Below, piece by piece: positions 22,904 through 34,830 of a DNA stretch of 64,000 nucleotides. The stretch comes from Bathymodiolus brooksi (lineage: Eukaryota > Mollusca > Bivalvia > Mytilida > Modiolidae). Position numbers and translations under genes: made by a program. How positions within the stretch are numbered: the first letter of the stretch is position 1; the number at the start of each line of letters is the position of its first letter. The stretch lies in contig OY804588.1 of assembly GCA_963680875.1 (NCBI GenBank), positions 75,168,829 to 75,232,828 of the forward strand. Direction: 5' to 3'. Below the pieces are notes generated by a model. The model ran no database searches. It had not been told where the DNA came from and saw nothing but the letters and a program-made list of their open reading frames with translations.

Positions 22904-24684
22904 ACCGATGTTATAGAGGACTTGGAAGGATAATTGTCCTATGCTTTGTTATCGATGTTATAGAGGACTTAGAGGGTTACTTGTCCTATACTTTTCTATC
23001 TATGTTATAGAGAACTTGGAAGGTTAGTTGTCCTAAAATTTTCTATCTATGTTATACAGAACTTGGAAGGTTAATTGTCCTATATTTTGTTATCTATGCA
23101 ATAGAGGTCTTGGAGGGTTAGTTGCCCTATACTTTGCTATCTATGTTATAGAGAACTTTGAAGGTTAGTTGTTCTATACTTTTCTATCTATGTTATAGAG
23201 AACTTGGAAGGTTAGTTGTCCTATACTTTGTTATCGATGTTATAGAGGACTTGGAAAGTTAATTGTCCTTTACTTTTCTATCTATGTTATAGAGAACTTG
23301 GAAGGTTAGTTGTCCTATACGTTGTTATCTATGTTATAGAGGACTTGGAAGGTTAGTTGTCCTATACTTTGTTATCTATGTTATAGAGTAATTGGAAGGA
23401 TTGTTGTATTATACTTTGTTATCTATGTAATAGAGGACTTGGAAGGATAGTTGTGCTATAATTTGTTATCTGTGTTATAGAGTAATTGGAAGGGTTGTTG
23501 TGATATACGTTGTTATCTATGTAATAGAGGACTTGGAAGGATAATTGTGCTATGCTTTGTTATCGATGTTATAGAGGACTTGGAGGGTTAGTTGTCCTAT
23601 ACTTTGTTATCTATGTAATAGAGGACTTGGAAGGATAGTTGTACTATAATTTGCTATCTGTGTTATAGAGGACTTGGAAGGTTAGTTGTCGTATAATGTT
23701 TTATCTATGTTATAGAGAACTTGGAAGGTTAGTTGTCCTATACTTTTCTATCTATGTTATAGATAAATTGGAAGGTTAGTTGTCCTATACTTTGTTAATT
23801 ATGTTATAGAGGACTTGGAAGGTTAGTTGTCCTATATTTTGTTTTCGATGCTATAGAGGACTTGGAAGGTTAGTTGTCCTATGCTTTTCTATCTATGTTA
23901 TAGTGAACTTGGAAGGTTAGTTGTCCTATACTTTTCTATCTATGTTATAGAGAACTTGGAGGTTAGTTGTCCTATACTTTGTTATATATGTTATAGAGGA
24001 CTTGGAAGGTTAGTTGTCCTATATTTTGTTATCGATGTTATAGAGGACTTGGAAGGTTAATTGTCCTATAAATTTTTATCTATTTTATAGAGAACTTGGA
24101 AGGTTAGTTGTCCTATACTTTTTTATCTATGTTATAGAGAACTTGGAAGGATTGTTGTGCTATACCTTGTTATCGATGTTATAGAGGACTTGGAAGGATT
24201 GTTGTCCTATACTTTGTTATCTATCATATTGATGACTTGGAAGGTTAGTTGTCTTATACTTTGTTATCGATGTTATAGAGGACTTGGAAGGATTGTTGTC
24301 CTATACTTTATTATCGATGTTATAGAGGATTTGGAAGGATTGTTGCCGTATACTTTGCTATCAATGTTATAGAGGACTTGGAGGGTTAGTTGTCCTATGC
24401 GTTGTTTTCTATGCTATAGAGGAATTGAAAGGATTGTTGTCCTACACTTTGTTATCTATGTTATGGAGGACTTGGAAGGTTAGTTGTCCTATACTTTGTT
24501 ATATATGTTATAGAGGACTAGGAAGGTTAGTTGTCCTATACTTTGTTATCTATGTTATAGAGGACTTGGAAGATTAGTTGTCCTATACTTTGTTATCTAT
24601 GTTATAGAGGACTTTGAGGGTTAGTTGTCCTATACTTTGTTATCGATGTTATAGAGGACTTGGAGGGTTAGTTGTCCTATGCTT
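22904..24684 (+). repeat. 2,021-bp HOR, copy 4, contracted
   Basis: The distance between equivalent landmarks is 1,785 bp, 236 less than a full unit. Losses are one monomer (47 bp) near 23,232, four monomers (188 bp) near 23,835, and one base in GAACTTGGAGGTTAG near 23,952. After 24,680 the sequence continues TGCTTTTCTATC instead of TGCTTTGTTACCG, so the regular HOR stops here. Confidence 0.9.
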
Positions 24685-25539
24685 TTCTATCTATGTTATA
24701 GTGAACTTGGAAGGTTAGTTGTCCTATATTTTGTTATTTATGCTATAGAGGACTTGGAGGGTTACTTGTCCTATATTTTGTTATCGATGTTATAGAGGAC
24801 TTGGAAGGTTAGTTGTCCTATACTTTGTTATTTATGTTATAGAGGACTTGGAGGGTTAGCTGTCCTATACTTGGTTATCTATGTTATAGAGTAATTGGAA
24901 GGATTGTTGTATTATACTTTGTTATCTATGTAATAGAGGACTTGGAAGGATAGTTGTGCTATAATTTGTTATCTGTGTTATAGAGTAATTGGAAGGATTG
25001 TTGTGATATACGTTGTTATCTATGTAATAGAGGACTTTGAAGGATAATTGTGCTATGCTTTGTTATCGATGTTATAGAGGACTTGGAGGGTTAGTTGTCC
25101 TATACTTTGTTATCTATGTAATAGAGGACTTGTAAGGATAGTTGTGCTATAATTTGCTATCTGTGTTATAGAGGACTTGGAAGGTTAGTTGTCGTATACT
25201 TTTTTATCTATGTTATAGAGAACTTGGAAGGTTAGTTGTCCTATACTTTGTTATATATGTTATAGAGGACTTGGAGGGTTAGTTGTCCTATATTTTGTTA
25301 TCGATGTTATAGAGGACTTGGAAGGTTAATTGTCCTATACTTTTTTATCTATTTTATAGAGAACTTGGAAGGTTAGTTGTCCTATACTTTTTTATCTATG
25401 TTATAGAGAACTTGGAAGGATTGTTGTGCTATACCTTGTTATCGATATTATAGAGGACTTGGAAGGATTGTTGTCCTATACTTTGTTATCTATCTTATTG
25501 ATGACTTGGAAGGTTAGTTATCTTATACTTTGTTATCGA
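24685..25539 (+). repeat. Degenerate HOR block
   Basis: Block-P type monomers (TGTATTATAC, TGTGATATACG, TATCTGTGTT) in the order also seen from 29.1 to 29.6 kb, followed by TATTTTATAGAG and the TGTGCTATACC group also seen near 28.5 and 31.1 kb. Private changes include CTTGGTTATC near 24,871 and GGACTTGTAAGG near 25,127. Confidence 0.78.
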
Positions 25540-26501
25540 TGTTATAGAGGACTTGGAAGGATTGTTGTCCTATACTTTATTATCGATGTTATAGAGGATT
25601 TGGAAGGATTGTTGCCGTATACTTTGCTATCAATGTTATAGAGGACTTGGAGGGTTAGTTGTCCTATGCGTTGTTTTCTATGCTATAGAGGAATTGAAAG
25701 GATTGTTGTCCTACACTTTGTTATCTATGTTATGGAGGACTTGGAAGGTTAGTTGTCCTATACTTTGTTATCTATGTTATAGAGGACTTGGAAGGTTAGT
25801 TGTCCTATACTTTGTTATCTATGTTATAGAGGACTTGGAAGATTAGTTGTCCTATACTTTGTTATCTATGTTATAGAGGACTTTGAGGGTTAGTTGTCCT
25901 ATACTTTGTTATCGATGTTATAGAAGACTTGGAGGGTTAGTTGTCCTATGCTTTTCTATCTATGTTATAGTGAACTTGGAAGGTTAGTTGTCCTATATTT
26001 TGTTATTTATGTTAAGAGGACTTGGAGGGTTACTTGTCCTATATTTTGTTATCGATGTTATAGAGGACTTGGAAGGTTAATTGTCCTGTACTTTTGTATC
26101 TATGTTATAGAGAACTTCGAGGGTTATTTGTCGTAAACTTTGCTATTTATGTTATAGAGGACTTGCAGGGTTAGTTCTCCTATACTTTGTTATCGATGTT
26201 ATTGAGGACTTGGAAGGTTAGTTGTCCTATAGTTTTCTATCTATGTTATAGAGAACCTGGAAGGTTAGTTGTCCTATATTTTTCTATCTATGTTATTGAG
26301 AACTGGGAAGGTTAGTTGTCCTATACTTTGCTATCTATGTTATAGATGACTTGGAGGGTTAGTTGTCCTATACTTTGTTATCTACCTTATTGAGGACTTG
26401 GAAGGATAGTTGTCCTATATTTTGTTATTGATCTTATAGAGGATTTGGAGGGTTAGTTGTCCTATATTTTGTTATCGATGCTATAGAGGACTTGGAAGGT
26501 T
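25540..26501 (+). repeat. 1,080-bp-period duplication, copy 1
   Basis: Positions from about 25,540 to 26,501 recur at +1,080 with few differences. The period is 23 monomers minus the 1-bp deletion in TATGTTAAGAGGAC, which both copies carry, so the deletion is older than the duplication. Confidence 0.88.
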
Positions 26502-26619
26502 AATTGTCCTATACTTTTTTATCTATTTTATAGAGAACTTGGAAGGTTAGTTGTCCTATACTTTTTTATCTATGTTATAGAGAACTTGGAAGGATTGTTG
26601 TGCTATACCTTGTTATCGA
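26502..26619 (+). repeat. Linker monomers between the 1,080-bp copies
   Basis: About two and a half monomers of the TATTTTATAGAG and TGTGCTATACC types, as found upstream at 25.3-25.4 kb, joining the end of the first copy to the start of the second. Confidence 0.7.
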
Positions 26620-27581
26620 TGTTATAGAGGACTTGGAAGGATTGTTGTCCTATATTTTATTATCGATGTTATAGACGATTTGGAAGGATTGTTGCCGTAT
26701 ACTTTGCTATCAATGTTATAGAGGACTTGGAGGGTTAGTTGTCCTATGCGTTGTTTTCTATGCTATAGAGGAATTGAAAGGATTGTTGTCCTACACTTTG
26801 TTATCTATGTTATGGATGACTTGGAAGGTTAGTTGTCCTATACTTTGTTATCTATGTTATAGAGGACTTGGAAGGTTAGTTGTCCTATACTTTGTTATCT
26901 ATGTTATAGAGGATTTGGAAGATTAGTTGTCCTATACTTTGTTATCTATGTTATAGAGGACTTTGAGGGTTAGTTGTCCTATACTTTGTTATCGATGTTA
27001 TAGAAGACTTGGAGGGGTAGTTGTCCTATGCTTTTCTATCTATGTTATAGTGAACTTGGAAGGTTAGTTGTCCTATATTTTGTTATTTATGTTAAGAGGA
27101 CCTGGAGGGTTACTTGTCCTATATTTTGTTATCGATGTAATAGAGGACTTGGAAGGTTAATTGTCCTGTACTTTTGTATCTATGTTATAGAGAACTTCGA
27201 GGGTTATTTGTCGTAAACTTTGCTATTTATGTTATAGAGGACTTGCAGGGTTAGTTCTCCTATACTTTGTTATCGATGTTATTGAGGACTTGGAAGGTTA
27301 GTTGTCCTATAGTTTTCTATCTATGTTATAGAGAACCTGGAAGGTTAGTTGTCCTATATTTTTCTATCTATGTTATTGAGAACTGGGAAGGTTAGTTGTC
27401 CTATACTTTGCTATCTATGTTATAGATGACTTGGAGGGTTAGTTGTCCTATACTTTGTTATCTATCTTATTGAGGACTTGGAAGGATAGTTGTCCTATAT
27501 TTTGTTATTGATCTTATAGAGGATTTGGAGGGTTAGTTGTCCTATATTTTGTTATCGATGCTATAGAGGACTTGGAAGGTT
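26620..27581 (+). repeat. 1,080-bp-period duplication, copy 2
   Basis: Second copy, differing from the first by scattered changes: TATAGACGATTTGG near 26,673, ATGGATGACTTGG near 26,814, GGAGGGGTAG near 27,014, GACCTGGAGGG near 27,100, GATGTAATAGAGG near 27,135. It ends at 27,581, where TTAGTTGTCC replaces TTAATTGTCC. Confidence 0.88.
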
Positions 27582-28375
27582 AGTTGTCCTATGCTTTTCT
27601 ATCTATGTTATAGTGAACTTGGAAAGTCAGTTGTCTTATATTTTGTTATTTATGTTATAGAGGACTTGGAGGGTTAGTTGTCCTATATTTTGTTATCGAT
27701 GTTATAGAGGACTTGGAAGGTTAGTTGTCCTATACTTTGTTACCGATGTTATAGAGGACTTGGAAGGATAATTGTCCTATGCTTTGTTATCGATGTTATA
27801 GAGGACTTAGAGGGTTACTTGTCCTATACTTTTCTATCTATGTTATAGAGAACTTGGAAGGTTAGTTGTCCTAAAATTTTCTATCTATGTTATACAGAAC
27901 TTGGAAGGTTAATTGTCCTATATTTGTTATCTATGTAATAGAGGTCTTGGAGGGTTAGTTGCCCTATACTTTGCTATCTATGTTATAGAGAACTTTGAAG
28001 GTTAGTTGTTCTATACTTTTCTATCTATGTTATAGAGAACTTGGAAGGTTAGTTGTCCTATACTTTGTTATATATGTTATAGAGGACTTGGAGGGTTAGT
28101 TGTCCTATATTTTGTTATCGATGTTATAGAGGACTTGGACAGTTAATTGTCCTATACTTTTCTATCTATGTTATAGAGAACTTGGAAGGTTAGTTGTCCT
28201 ATACGTTGTTATCTATGTTATAGAGGACTGGGAGGGTTAGTTGTCTTATACTTTGTTATCTATGTTATATAAGACTTGGAAGGATTGTTGTGCTATACCT
28301 TGTTATCGATGTTATAGAGGACTTGGAAGGACTGTTGTCCTATACTTAGTTATCTATCTTATTGAGAACTTGGAA
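27582..28375 (+). repeat. Satellite block with TTACCGATG and CCTAAAATTTTC monomers
   Basis: Contains the same opening series as the 2,021-bp HOR (TTACCGATG near 27,740, the CCTAAAATTTTC monomer near 27,870, GAACTTTGAAGG near 27,992) but not its remainder. A 1-bp loss in CCTATATTTGTTATC lies near 27,923. Confidence 0.78.
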
Positions 28376-30466
28376 GGTTAGTTGTCCTATACTTTTCTAT
28401 CTATGTTATAGAGAACTTGGAAGGTTAGTTGTCCTATACTTTGTTATATATGTTATAGAGGACTTGGAGGGTTAGTTGTCCTATATTTTGTTATCGATGT
28501 TATAGAGGACTTGGAAGGTTAATTGTCCTATACTTTTTTATCTATTTTATAGAGAACTTGGAAGGATTGTTGTGCTATACCTTGTTATCGATGTTATAGA
28601 GGACTTGGAAGGATTGTTGTCCTATTCTTTGTTATCTATCTTATTGATGACTTGGAAGGTTAGTTGTCTTATACTTTGTTATCGATGTTATAGAGGACTT
28701 GGAAGGATTGTTGTCCTATACTTTATTATCGATGTTATAGAGGATTTGGAAGGATTGTTGCCGTATACTTTGCTATCAATGTTATAGAGGACTTGGAGGG
28801 TTAGTTGTCCTATGCGTTGTTTTCTATGCTATAGAGGAATTGAAAGGATTGTTGTCCTACACTTTGTTATCTATGTTATGAAGGACTTGGAAGGTTAGTT
28901 GTCCTATACTTTGTTATCTATGTTATAGAGGACTAGGAAGGTTAGTTGTCCTATACTTTGTTATCTATGTTATAGAGGACTTGGAAGATTAGTTGTCCTA
29001 TACTTTGTTATCTATGTTATAGAGGACTTTGAGGGTTAGTTGTCCTATACTTTGTTATCGATGTTATAGAGGACTTGGAGGGTTAGTTGTCCTATGCTTT
29101 TCTATCTATGTTATAGTGAACTTGGAAGGTTAGTTGTCCTATATTTTGTTATTTATGTTATAGAGGACTTGGAGGGTTACTTGTCCTATATTTTGTTATC
29201 GATGTTATAGAGGACTTGGAAGGTTAGTTGTCCTATACTTTGTTATTTATGTTATAGAGGACTTGGAGGGTTAGCTGTCCTATACTTTGTTATCTATGTT
29301 ATAGAGTAATTGGAAGGATTGTTGTATTATACTTTGTTATCTATGTAATAGAGGACTTGGAAGGATAGTTGTGCTATAATTTGTTATCTGTGTTATAGAG
29401 TAATTGGAAGGATTGTTGTGATATACGTTGTTATCTATGTAATAGAGGACTTGGAAGGATAATTGTGCTATGCTTTGTTATCGATGTTATAGAGGACTTG
29501 GAGGGTTAGTTGTCCTATACTTAGTTATCTATGTAATAGAGGACTTGGAAGGATAGTTGTGCTATAATTTGCTATCTGTGTTATAGAGGACTTGGAAGGT
29601 TAGTTGTCGTATACCTTTTTATCTATGTTATAGAGAACTTGGAAGGTTAGTGGTCTTATATTTTGTTATTTATGTTATAGAGGACTTGGAGGGTTAGTTG
29701 TCCTATATTTTGTTATCGATGTTATAGAGGACTTGGAAATTTAGTTGTCCTATACTTTGTTATCTATGTTATAGAGGACTTGGAAGGATAATTGTCCTAT
29801 GCTTTGTTATCGATGTTATAGAGGACTTAGAGGGTTACTTGTCCTATACTTTTCTATCTATGTTATAGAGAACTTGGAAGGTTAGTTGTCCTAAAATGTT
29901 CTATCTATGTTATACAGAACTTGGAAGGTTAATTGTCCTATATTTTGTTATCTATGTAATAGAGGTCTTGGAGGGTTAGTTGCCCTATACTTTGCTATCT
30001 ATGTTATAGAGAACTTGGAAGGTTAGTTGTTCTATACTTTTCTATCTATGTTATAGAGAACTTGGAAGGTTAGTTGTCCTATACTTTGTTATATATGTTA
30101 TAGAGGACTTGGAGGGTTAGTTGTCCTATATTTTGTTATCGATGTTATAGAGGACTTGGAATGTTAATTGTCCTATACTTTTCTATCTATGTTATAGAGA
30201 TCTTGGAAGGTTAGTTGTCCTATACTTTGTTATCTATGTTATAGAGGACTGGGAGGGTTAGTTGTCTTATACTTTGTTATCTATGTTATATAGGACTTGG
30301 AAGGATTGTTGTACTATACCTTGTTATCGATGTCTTAGAGGACTTGGAAGGATTGTTGCCCTATACTTTGCTATCTATCTTATAGAGAACTTGGAAGGTT
30401 AGTTGTTCTATACTTTTCTATCTATGTTATAGAGAACTTGGAAGGTTAGTTGTCCTATACTTTGTT
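28376..30466 (+). repeat. 2.6-kb duplication, copy 1
   Basis: Matches 30,914-33,053, first at offset 2,538 and then 2,586; the 48-bp step is one extra monomer plus one extra C (AATTGTCCCTATAC) near 31,108 in copy 2. Shared rare variants include GTTAGTGGTCTTATA (29,645 and 32,231) and GGACTGGGAGGG (30,246 and 32,832). Confidence 0.85.
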
Positions 30467-30913
30467 AATTATGTTATAGAGGACTTGGAAGGTTAGTTGT
30501 CCTACACTTTGTTATCTATGTTGTAGAGTATTTGGAGGGTTAGTTGTGCTATATTTTGTTATCGATGTTATAGAGGACTTGGAAGGTTAGTTGTCCTATA
30601 TTTTTCTATCTATGTTATTGAGAACCTGGAAGGTTAGTTGTCCTATATTTTGTTACCTATGTTATAGAGGACTTGGAAGGTTAGTTTTCCTATACTTTGC
30701 TATCGATGTTATAGAGAACTTGGAACGATTGTTGTACTATACTTTGTTATCTATCTTATTGAGGACTTGGAAGGTTAGTTGTCCTATATTTTGTTATTGA
30801 TCTTATAGAGGACTTGGAGGGTTAGTTGTCCTATATTTTGTTTTCGATGCTATAGAGGACTTGGAAGGTTAGTTGTCCTATGCTTTTCTATCTATGTTAT
30901 AGTGAACTTGGAA
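30467..30913 (+). repeat. Linker satellite monomers
   Basis: Monomers with TGTTGTAGAG, TTACCTATG and TATTGATCTTATAG types, in the order seen near 1.46-1.85 and 33.8-34.1 kb, but with several missing or private forms (GAGTATTTGG near 30,527; GGAACGATTG near 30,723). Confidence 0.72.
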
Positions 30914-33053
30914 GGTTAGTTGTCCTATACTTTTCTATCTATGTTATAGAGAACTTGGAAGGTTAGTTGTCCTATACTTTGTTATATATGTTATAGAGGA
31001 CTTGGAGGGTTAGTTGTCCTATATTTTGTTATCGATGTTATAGAGGACTTGGAAGGTTAATTGTCCTATACTTTTTTATCTATTTTATAGAGAACTTGGA
31101 AGGTTAATTGTCCCTATACTTTTTTATCTATGTTATAGAGAACTTGGAAGGATTGTTGTGCTATACCTTGTTATCGATGTTATAGAGTACTTGGAAGGAT
31201 TGTTGTCCTATACTTTGTTATCTATCTTATTGATGACTTGGAAGGTTAGTTGTCTTATACTTTGTTATCGATGTTATAGAGGACTTGGAAGGATTGTTGT
31301 CCTATACTTTATTATCGATGTTATAGAGGATTTGGAAGGATTGTTGCCGTATACTTTGCTATCAATGTTATAGAGGACTTGGAGGGTTAGTTGTCCTATG
31401 CGTTGTTTTCTAAGCTATAGAGGAATTGAAAGGATTGTTGTCCTACACTTTGTTATCTATGTTATGAAGGACTTGGAAGGTTAGTTGTCCTATACTTTGT
31501 TATCTATGTTATAGAGGACTAGGAAGGTTAGTTGTCCTATACTTTGTTATCTATGTTATAGAGGACTTGGAAGATTAGTTGTCCTATACTTTGTTATCTA
31601 TGTTATAGAGGACTTTGAGGGTTAGTTGTCCTATACTTTGTTATCTATGTTATAGAGGACTTGGAGGGTTAGTTGTCCTATGCTTTTCTATCTATGTTAT
31701 AGTGAACTTGGAAGGTTAGTTGTCCTATATTTTGTTATTTATGTTATAGAGGACTTGGAGGGTTACTTGTCCTATATTTTGTTATCGATGTTATAGAGGA
31801 CTTGGAAGGTTAGTTGTCCTATACTTTGTTATTTATGTTATAGAGGACTTGGAGGGTTAGCTGTCCTATACTTTGTTATCTATGTTATAGAGTAATTGGA
31901 AGGATTGTTGTATTATACTTTGTTATCTATGTAATAGAGGACTTGGAAGGATAGTTGTGCTATAATTTGTTATCTGTGTTATAGAGTAATTGGAAGGATT
32001 GTTGTGATATACGTTGTTATCTATGTAATAGAGGACTTGGAAGGATAATTGTGCTATGCTTTGTTATCGATGTTATAGAGGACTTGGAGGGTTAGTTGTC
32101 CTATACTTTGTTATCTATGTAATAGAGGACTTGGAAGGATAGTTGTGCTATAATTTGCTATCTGTGTTATAGAGGACTTGGAAGGTTAGTTGTCGTATAC
32201 TTTTTTATCTATGTTATAGAGAACTTGGAAGGTTAGTGGTCTTATATTTTGTTATTTATGTTATAGAGGACTTGGAGGGTTAGTTGTCCTATATTTTGTT
32301 ATCGATGTTATAGAGGACTTGGAAAGTTAGTTGTCCTATACTTTGTTACCGATGTTATAGAGGACTTGGAAGGATAATTGTCCTATGCTTTGTTATCGAT
32401 GTTATAGAGGACTTAGAGGGTTACTTGTCCTATACTTTTCTATCTATGTTATAGAGAACTTGGAAGGTTAGTTGTCCTAAAATTTTCTATCTATGTTATA
32501 CAGAACTTGGAAGGTTAATTGTCCTATATTTTGTTATCTATGTAATAGAGGTCTTGGAGGGTTAGTTGCCCTATACTTTGCTATCTATGTTATAGAGAAC
32601 TTGGAAGGTTAGTTGTTCTATACTTTTCTATCTATGTTATAGAGAACTTGGAAGGTTAGTTGTCCTATACTTTGTTATATATGTTATAGAGGACTTGGAG
32701 GGTTAGTTGTCCTATATTTTGTTATCGATGTTATAGAGGACTTGGAATGTTAATTGTCCTATACTTTTCTATCTATGTTATAGAGAACTTGGAAGGTTAG
32801 TTGTCCTATACTTTGTTATCTATGTTATAGAGGACTGGGAGGGTTAGTTGTCTTATACTTTGTTATCTATGTTATATAGGACTTGGAAGGATTGTTGTAC
32901 TATACCTTGTTATCGATGTCTTAGAGGACTTGGAAGGATTGTTGCCCTATACTTTGCTATCTATGTTATAGAGAACTTGGAAGGTTAGTTGTTCTATACT
33001 TTTCTATCTATGTTATAGAGAACTTGGAAGGTTAGTTGTCCTATACTTTGTTA
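30914..33053 (+). repeat. 2.6-kb duplication, copy 2
   Basis: Second copy of 28,376-30,466. Its last about 770 bp (from 32,279) are also the start of the 12.3/13.1-kb super-repeat, so the two levels of duplication overlap. Confidence 0.83.
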
Positions 33054-34451
33054 TATATGTTATAGAGGACTTGGAGGGTTAGTTGTCCTATATTTTGTTA
33101 TCGATGTTATAGAGGACTTGGAATGTTAATTGTCCTATACTTTTCTATCTATGTTATAGAGAACTTGGAAGGTTAGTTGTCCTATACTTTGTTATCTATG
33201 TTATAGAGGACTTGGAGGGTTAGTTGTCCTATATTTTGTTTTCGATGCTATAGAGGACTTGGAAGGTTAGTTGCCCTATACTTTGCTATCTATGTTATAG
33301 AGAACTTGGAAGGTTAGTTGTTCTATACTTTTCTATCTATGTTATAGAGAACTTGGAAGGTTAGTTGTCCTATACTTTGTTATATATGTTATAGAGGACT
33401 TGGAGGGTTAGTTGTCCTATATTTTGTTATCGATGTTATAGAGGACTTGGAATGTTAATTGTCCTATACTTTTCTATCTATGTTATAGAGAACTTGGAAG
33501 GTTAGTTGTCCTATACTTTGTTATCTATGTTATAGAGGACTGGGAGGGTTAGTTGTCTTATACTTTGTTATCTATGTTATATAGGACTTGGAAGGATTGT
33601 TGTACTATACCTTGTTATCGATGTCTTAGAGGACTTGGAAGGATTGTTGCCCTATACTTTGCTATCTATGTTATAGAGAACTTGGAAGGTTAGTTGTTCT
33701 ATACTTTTCTATCTATGTTATAGAGAACTTGGAAGGTTAGTTGTCCTATACTTTGTTATCTATGTTATAGAGGACTTGGAAGGTTAGTTGTCCTACACTT
33801 TGTTATCTATGTTGTAGAGGATGTGGAGGGTTAGTTGTGCTATATTTTGTTACCTATGTTATAGAGGACTTGGAAGGTTAGTTTTCCTATACTTTGCTAT
33901 CGATGTTATAGAGAACTTGGAAGGATTGTTGTACTATACCTTGTTATCGATGTCTTAGAGGACTTGGAAGGATTGTTGTCCTATACTTTGTTATCTATCT
34001 TATTGAGGACTTGGAAGGTTAGTTGTCCTATATTTTGTTATTGATCTTATAGAGGACTTGGAGGGTTAGTTGTCCTATATTTTGTTTTCGATGCTATAGA
34101 GGACTTGGAAGGTTAGTTTTCCTATGCTTTTCTATCTATGTTATAGTGAACTTGGAAGGTTAGTTGTCCTATACTTTTCTATCTATGTTATAGAGAACTT
34201 GGAAGGTTAGTTGTCCTATACTTTGTTATATATGTTATAGAGGACTTGGAGGGTTAGTTGTCCTATATTTTGTTATCGATGTTATAGAGGACTTGGAAGG
34301 TTAATTGTCCTATACTTTTTTATCTATTTTATAGAGAACTTGGAAGGTTAGTTGTCCTATACTTTTTTATCTATGTTATAGAGAACTTGGAAGGATTGTT
34401 GTGCTATACCTTGTTATCGATGTTATAGAGGACTTGGAAGGATTGTTGTCC

Positions 34452-34460
34452 TATACGATG
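34452..34460 (+). repeat. 38-bp short monomer junction, site 3
   Basis: Same 9-bp loss, here followed by the TGATATAGAGGATCTGG monomer, so the right flank has been exchanged for the dimer/trimer HOR. Confidence 0.9.
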
Positions 34461-34489
34461 TTATAGAGGACTTGGAAGGATTGTTGTCC

Positions 34490-34830
34490 TATACTTTATT
34501 ATCGATGATATAGAGGATCTGGAGGGTTAGTTGTCCTATACTTTGTTATCTATGTTATATAGGACTTGGAAGGTTAGTTATCCTATACTTTATTATCGAT
34601 GATATAGAGGATCTGGAGGGTTAGTTGTCCTATACTTTGTTATCTATGTTATAGGAGACTTGGAGGGTTAGTTGTCCTATACTTTGTTCTCGATGTTATA
34701 TAGGACTTGGAAGGTTAGTTATCCTATACTTTATTATCGATGTTATAGAGGATCTGGAGGGTTAGTTGTCCTATACTTTGTTATCTATGTTATAGGGGAC
34801 TTGGAGGGTTAGTTTTCCAATATTTTGTTA
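34490..34830 (+). repeat. Dimer/trimer HOR segment in super-repeat copy 1
   Basis: A 94-bp pair (TGATATAGAGGATCTGG plus TATATAGGACTTGG) followed by the TTCTCGATG-containing trimer of the 5-kb region. It ends with TAGGGGACTTGG and TTTTCCAATA, as at 5.46 and 6.45 kb. The TTATTATCGATG and GAGGATCTGG types are confined to these HOR segments and a few related monomers at 9.48, 37.98, 40.79, 51.11 and 53.92 kb. Confidence 0.82.

Noticed and set aside
16841..24684. The 2,021-bp units as transposons or rDNA-like genes
   Set aside because: Each unit is made only of 43 variant 47-bp monomers, with no terminal inverted repeats, target duplications, open frames or RNA-gene sequence.
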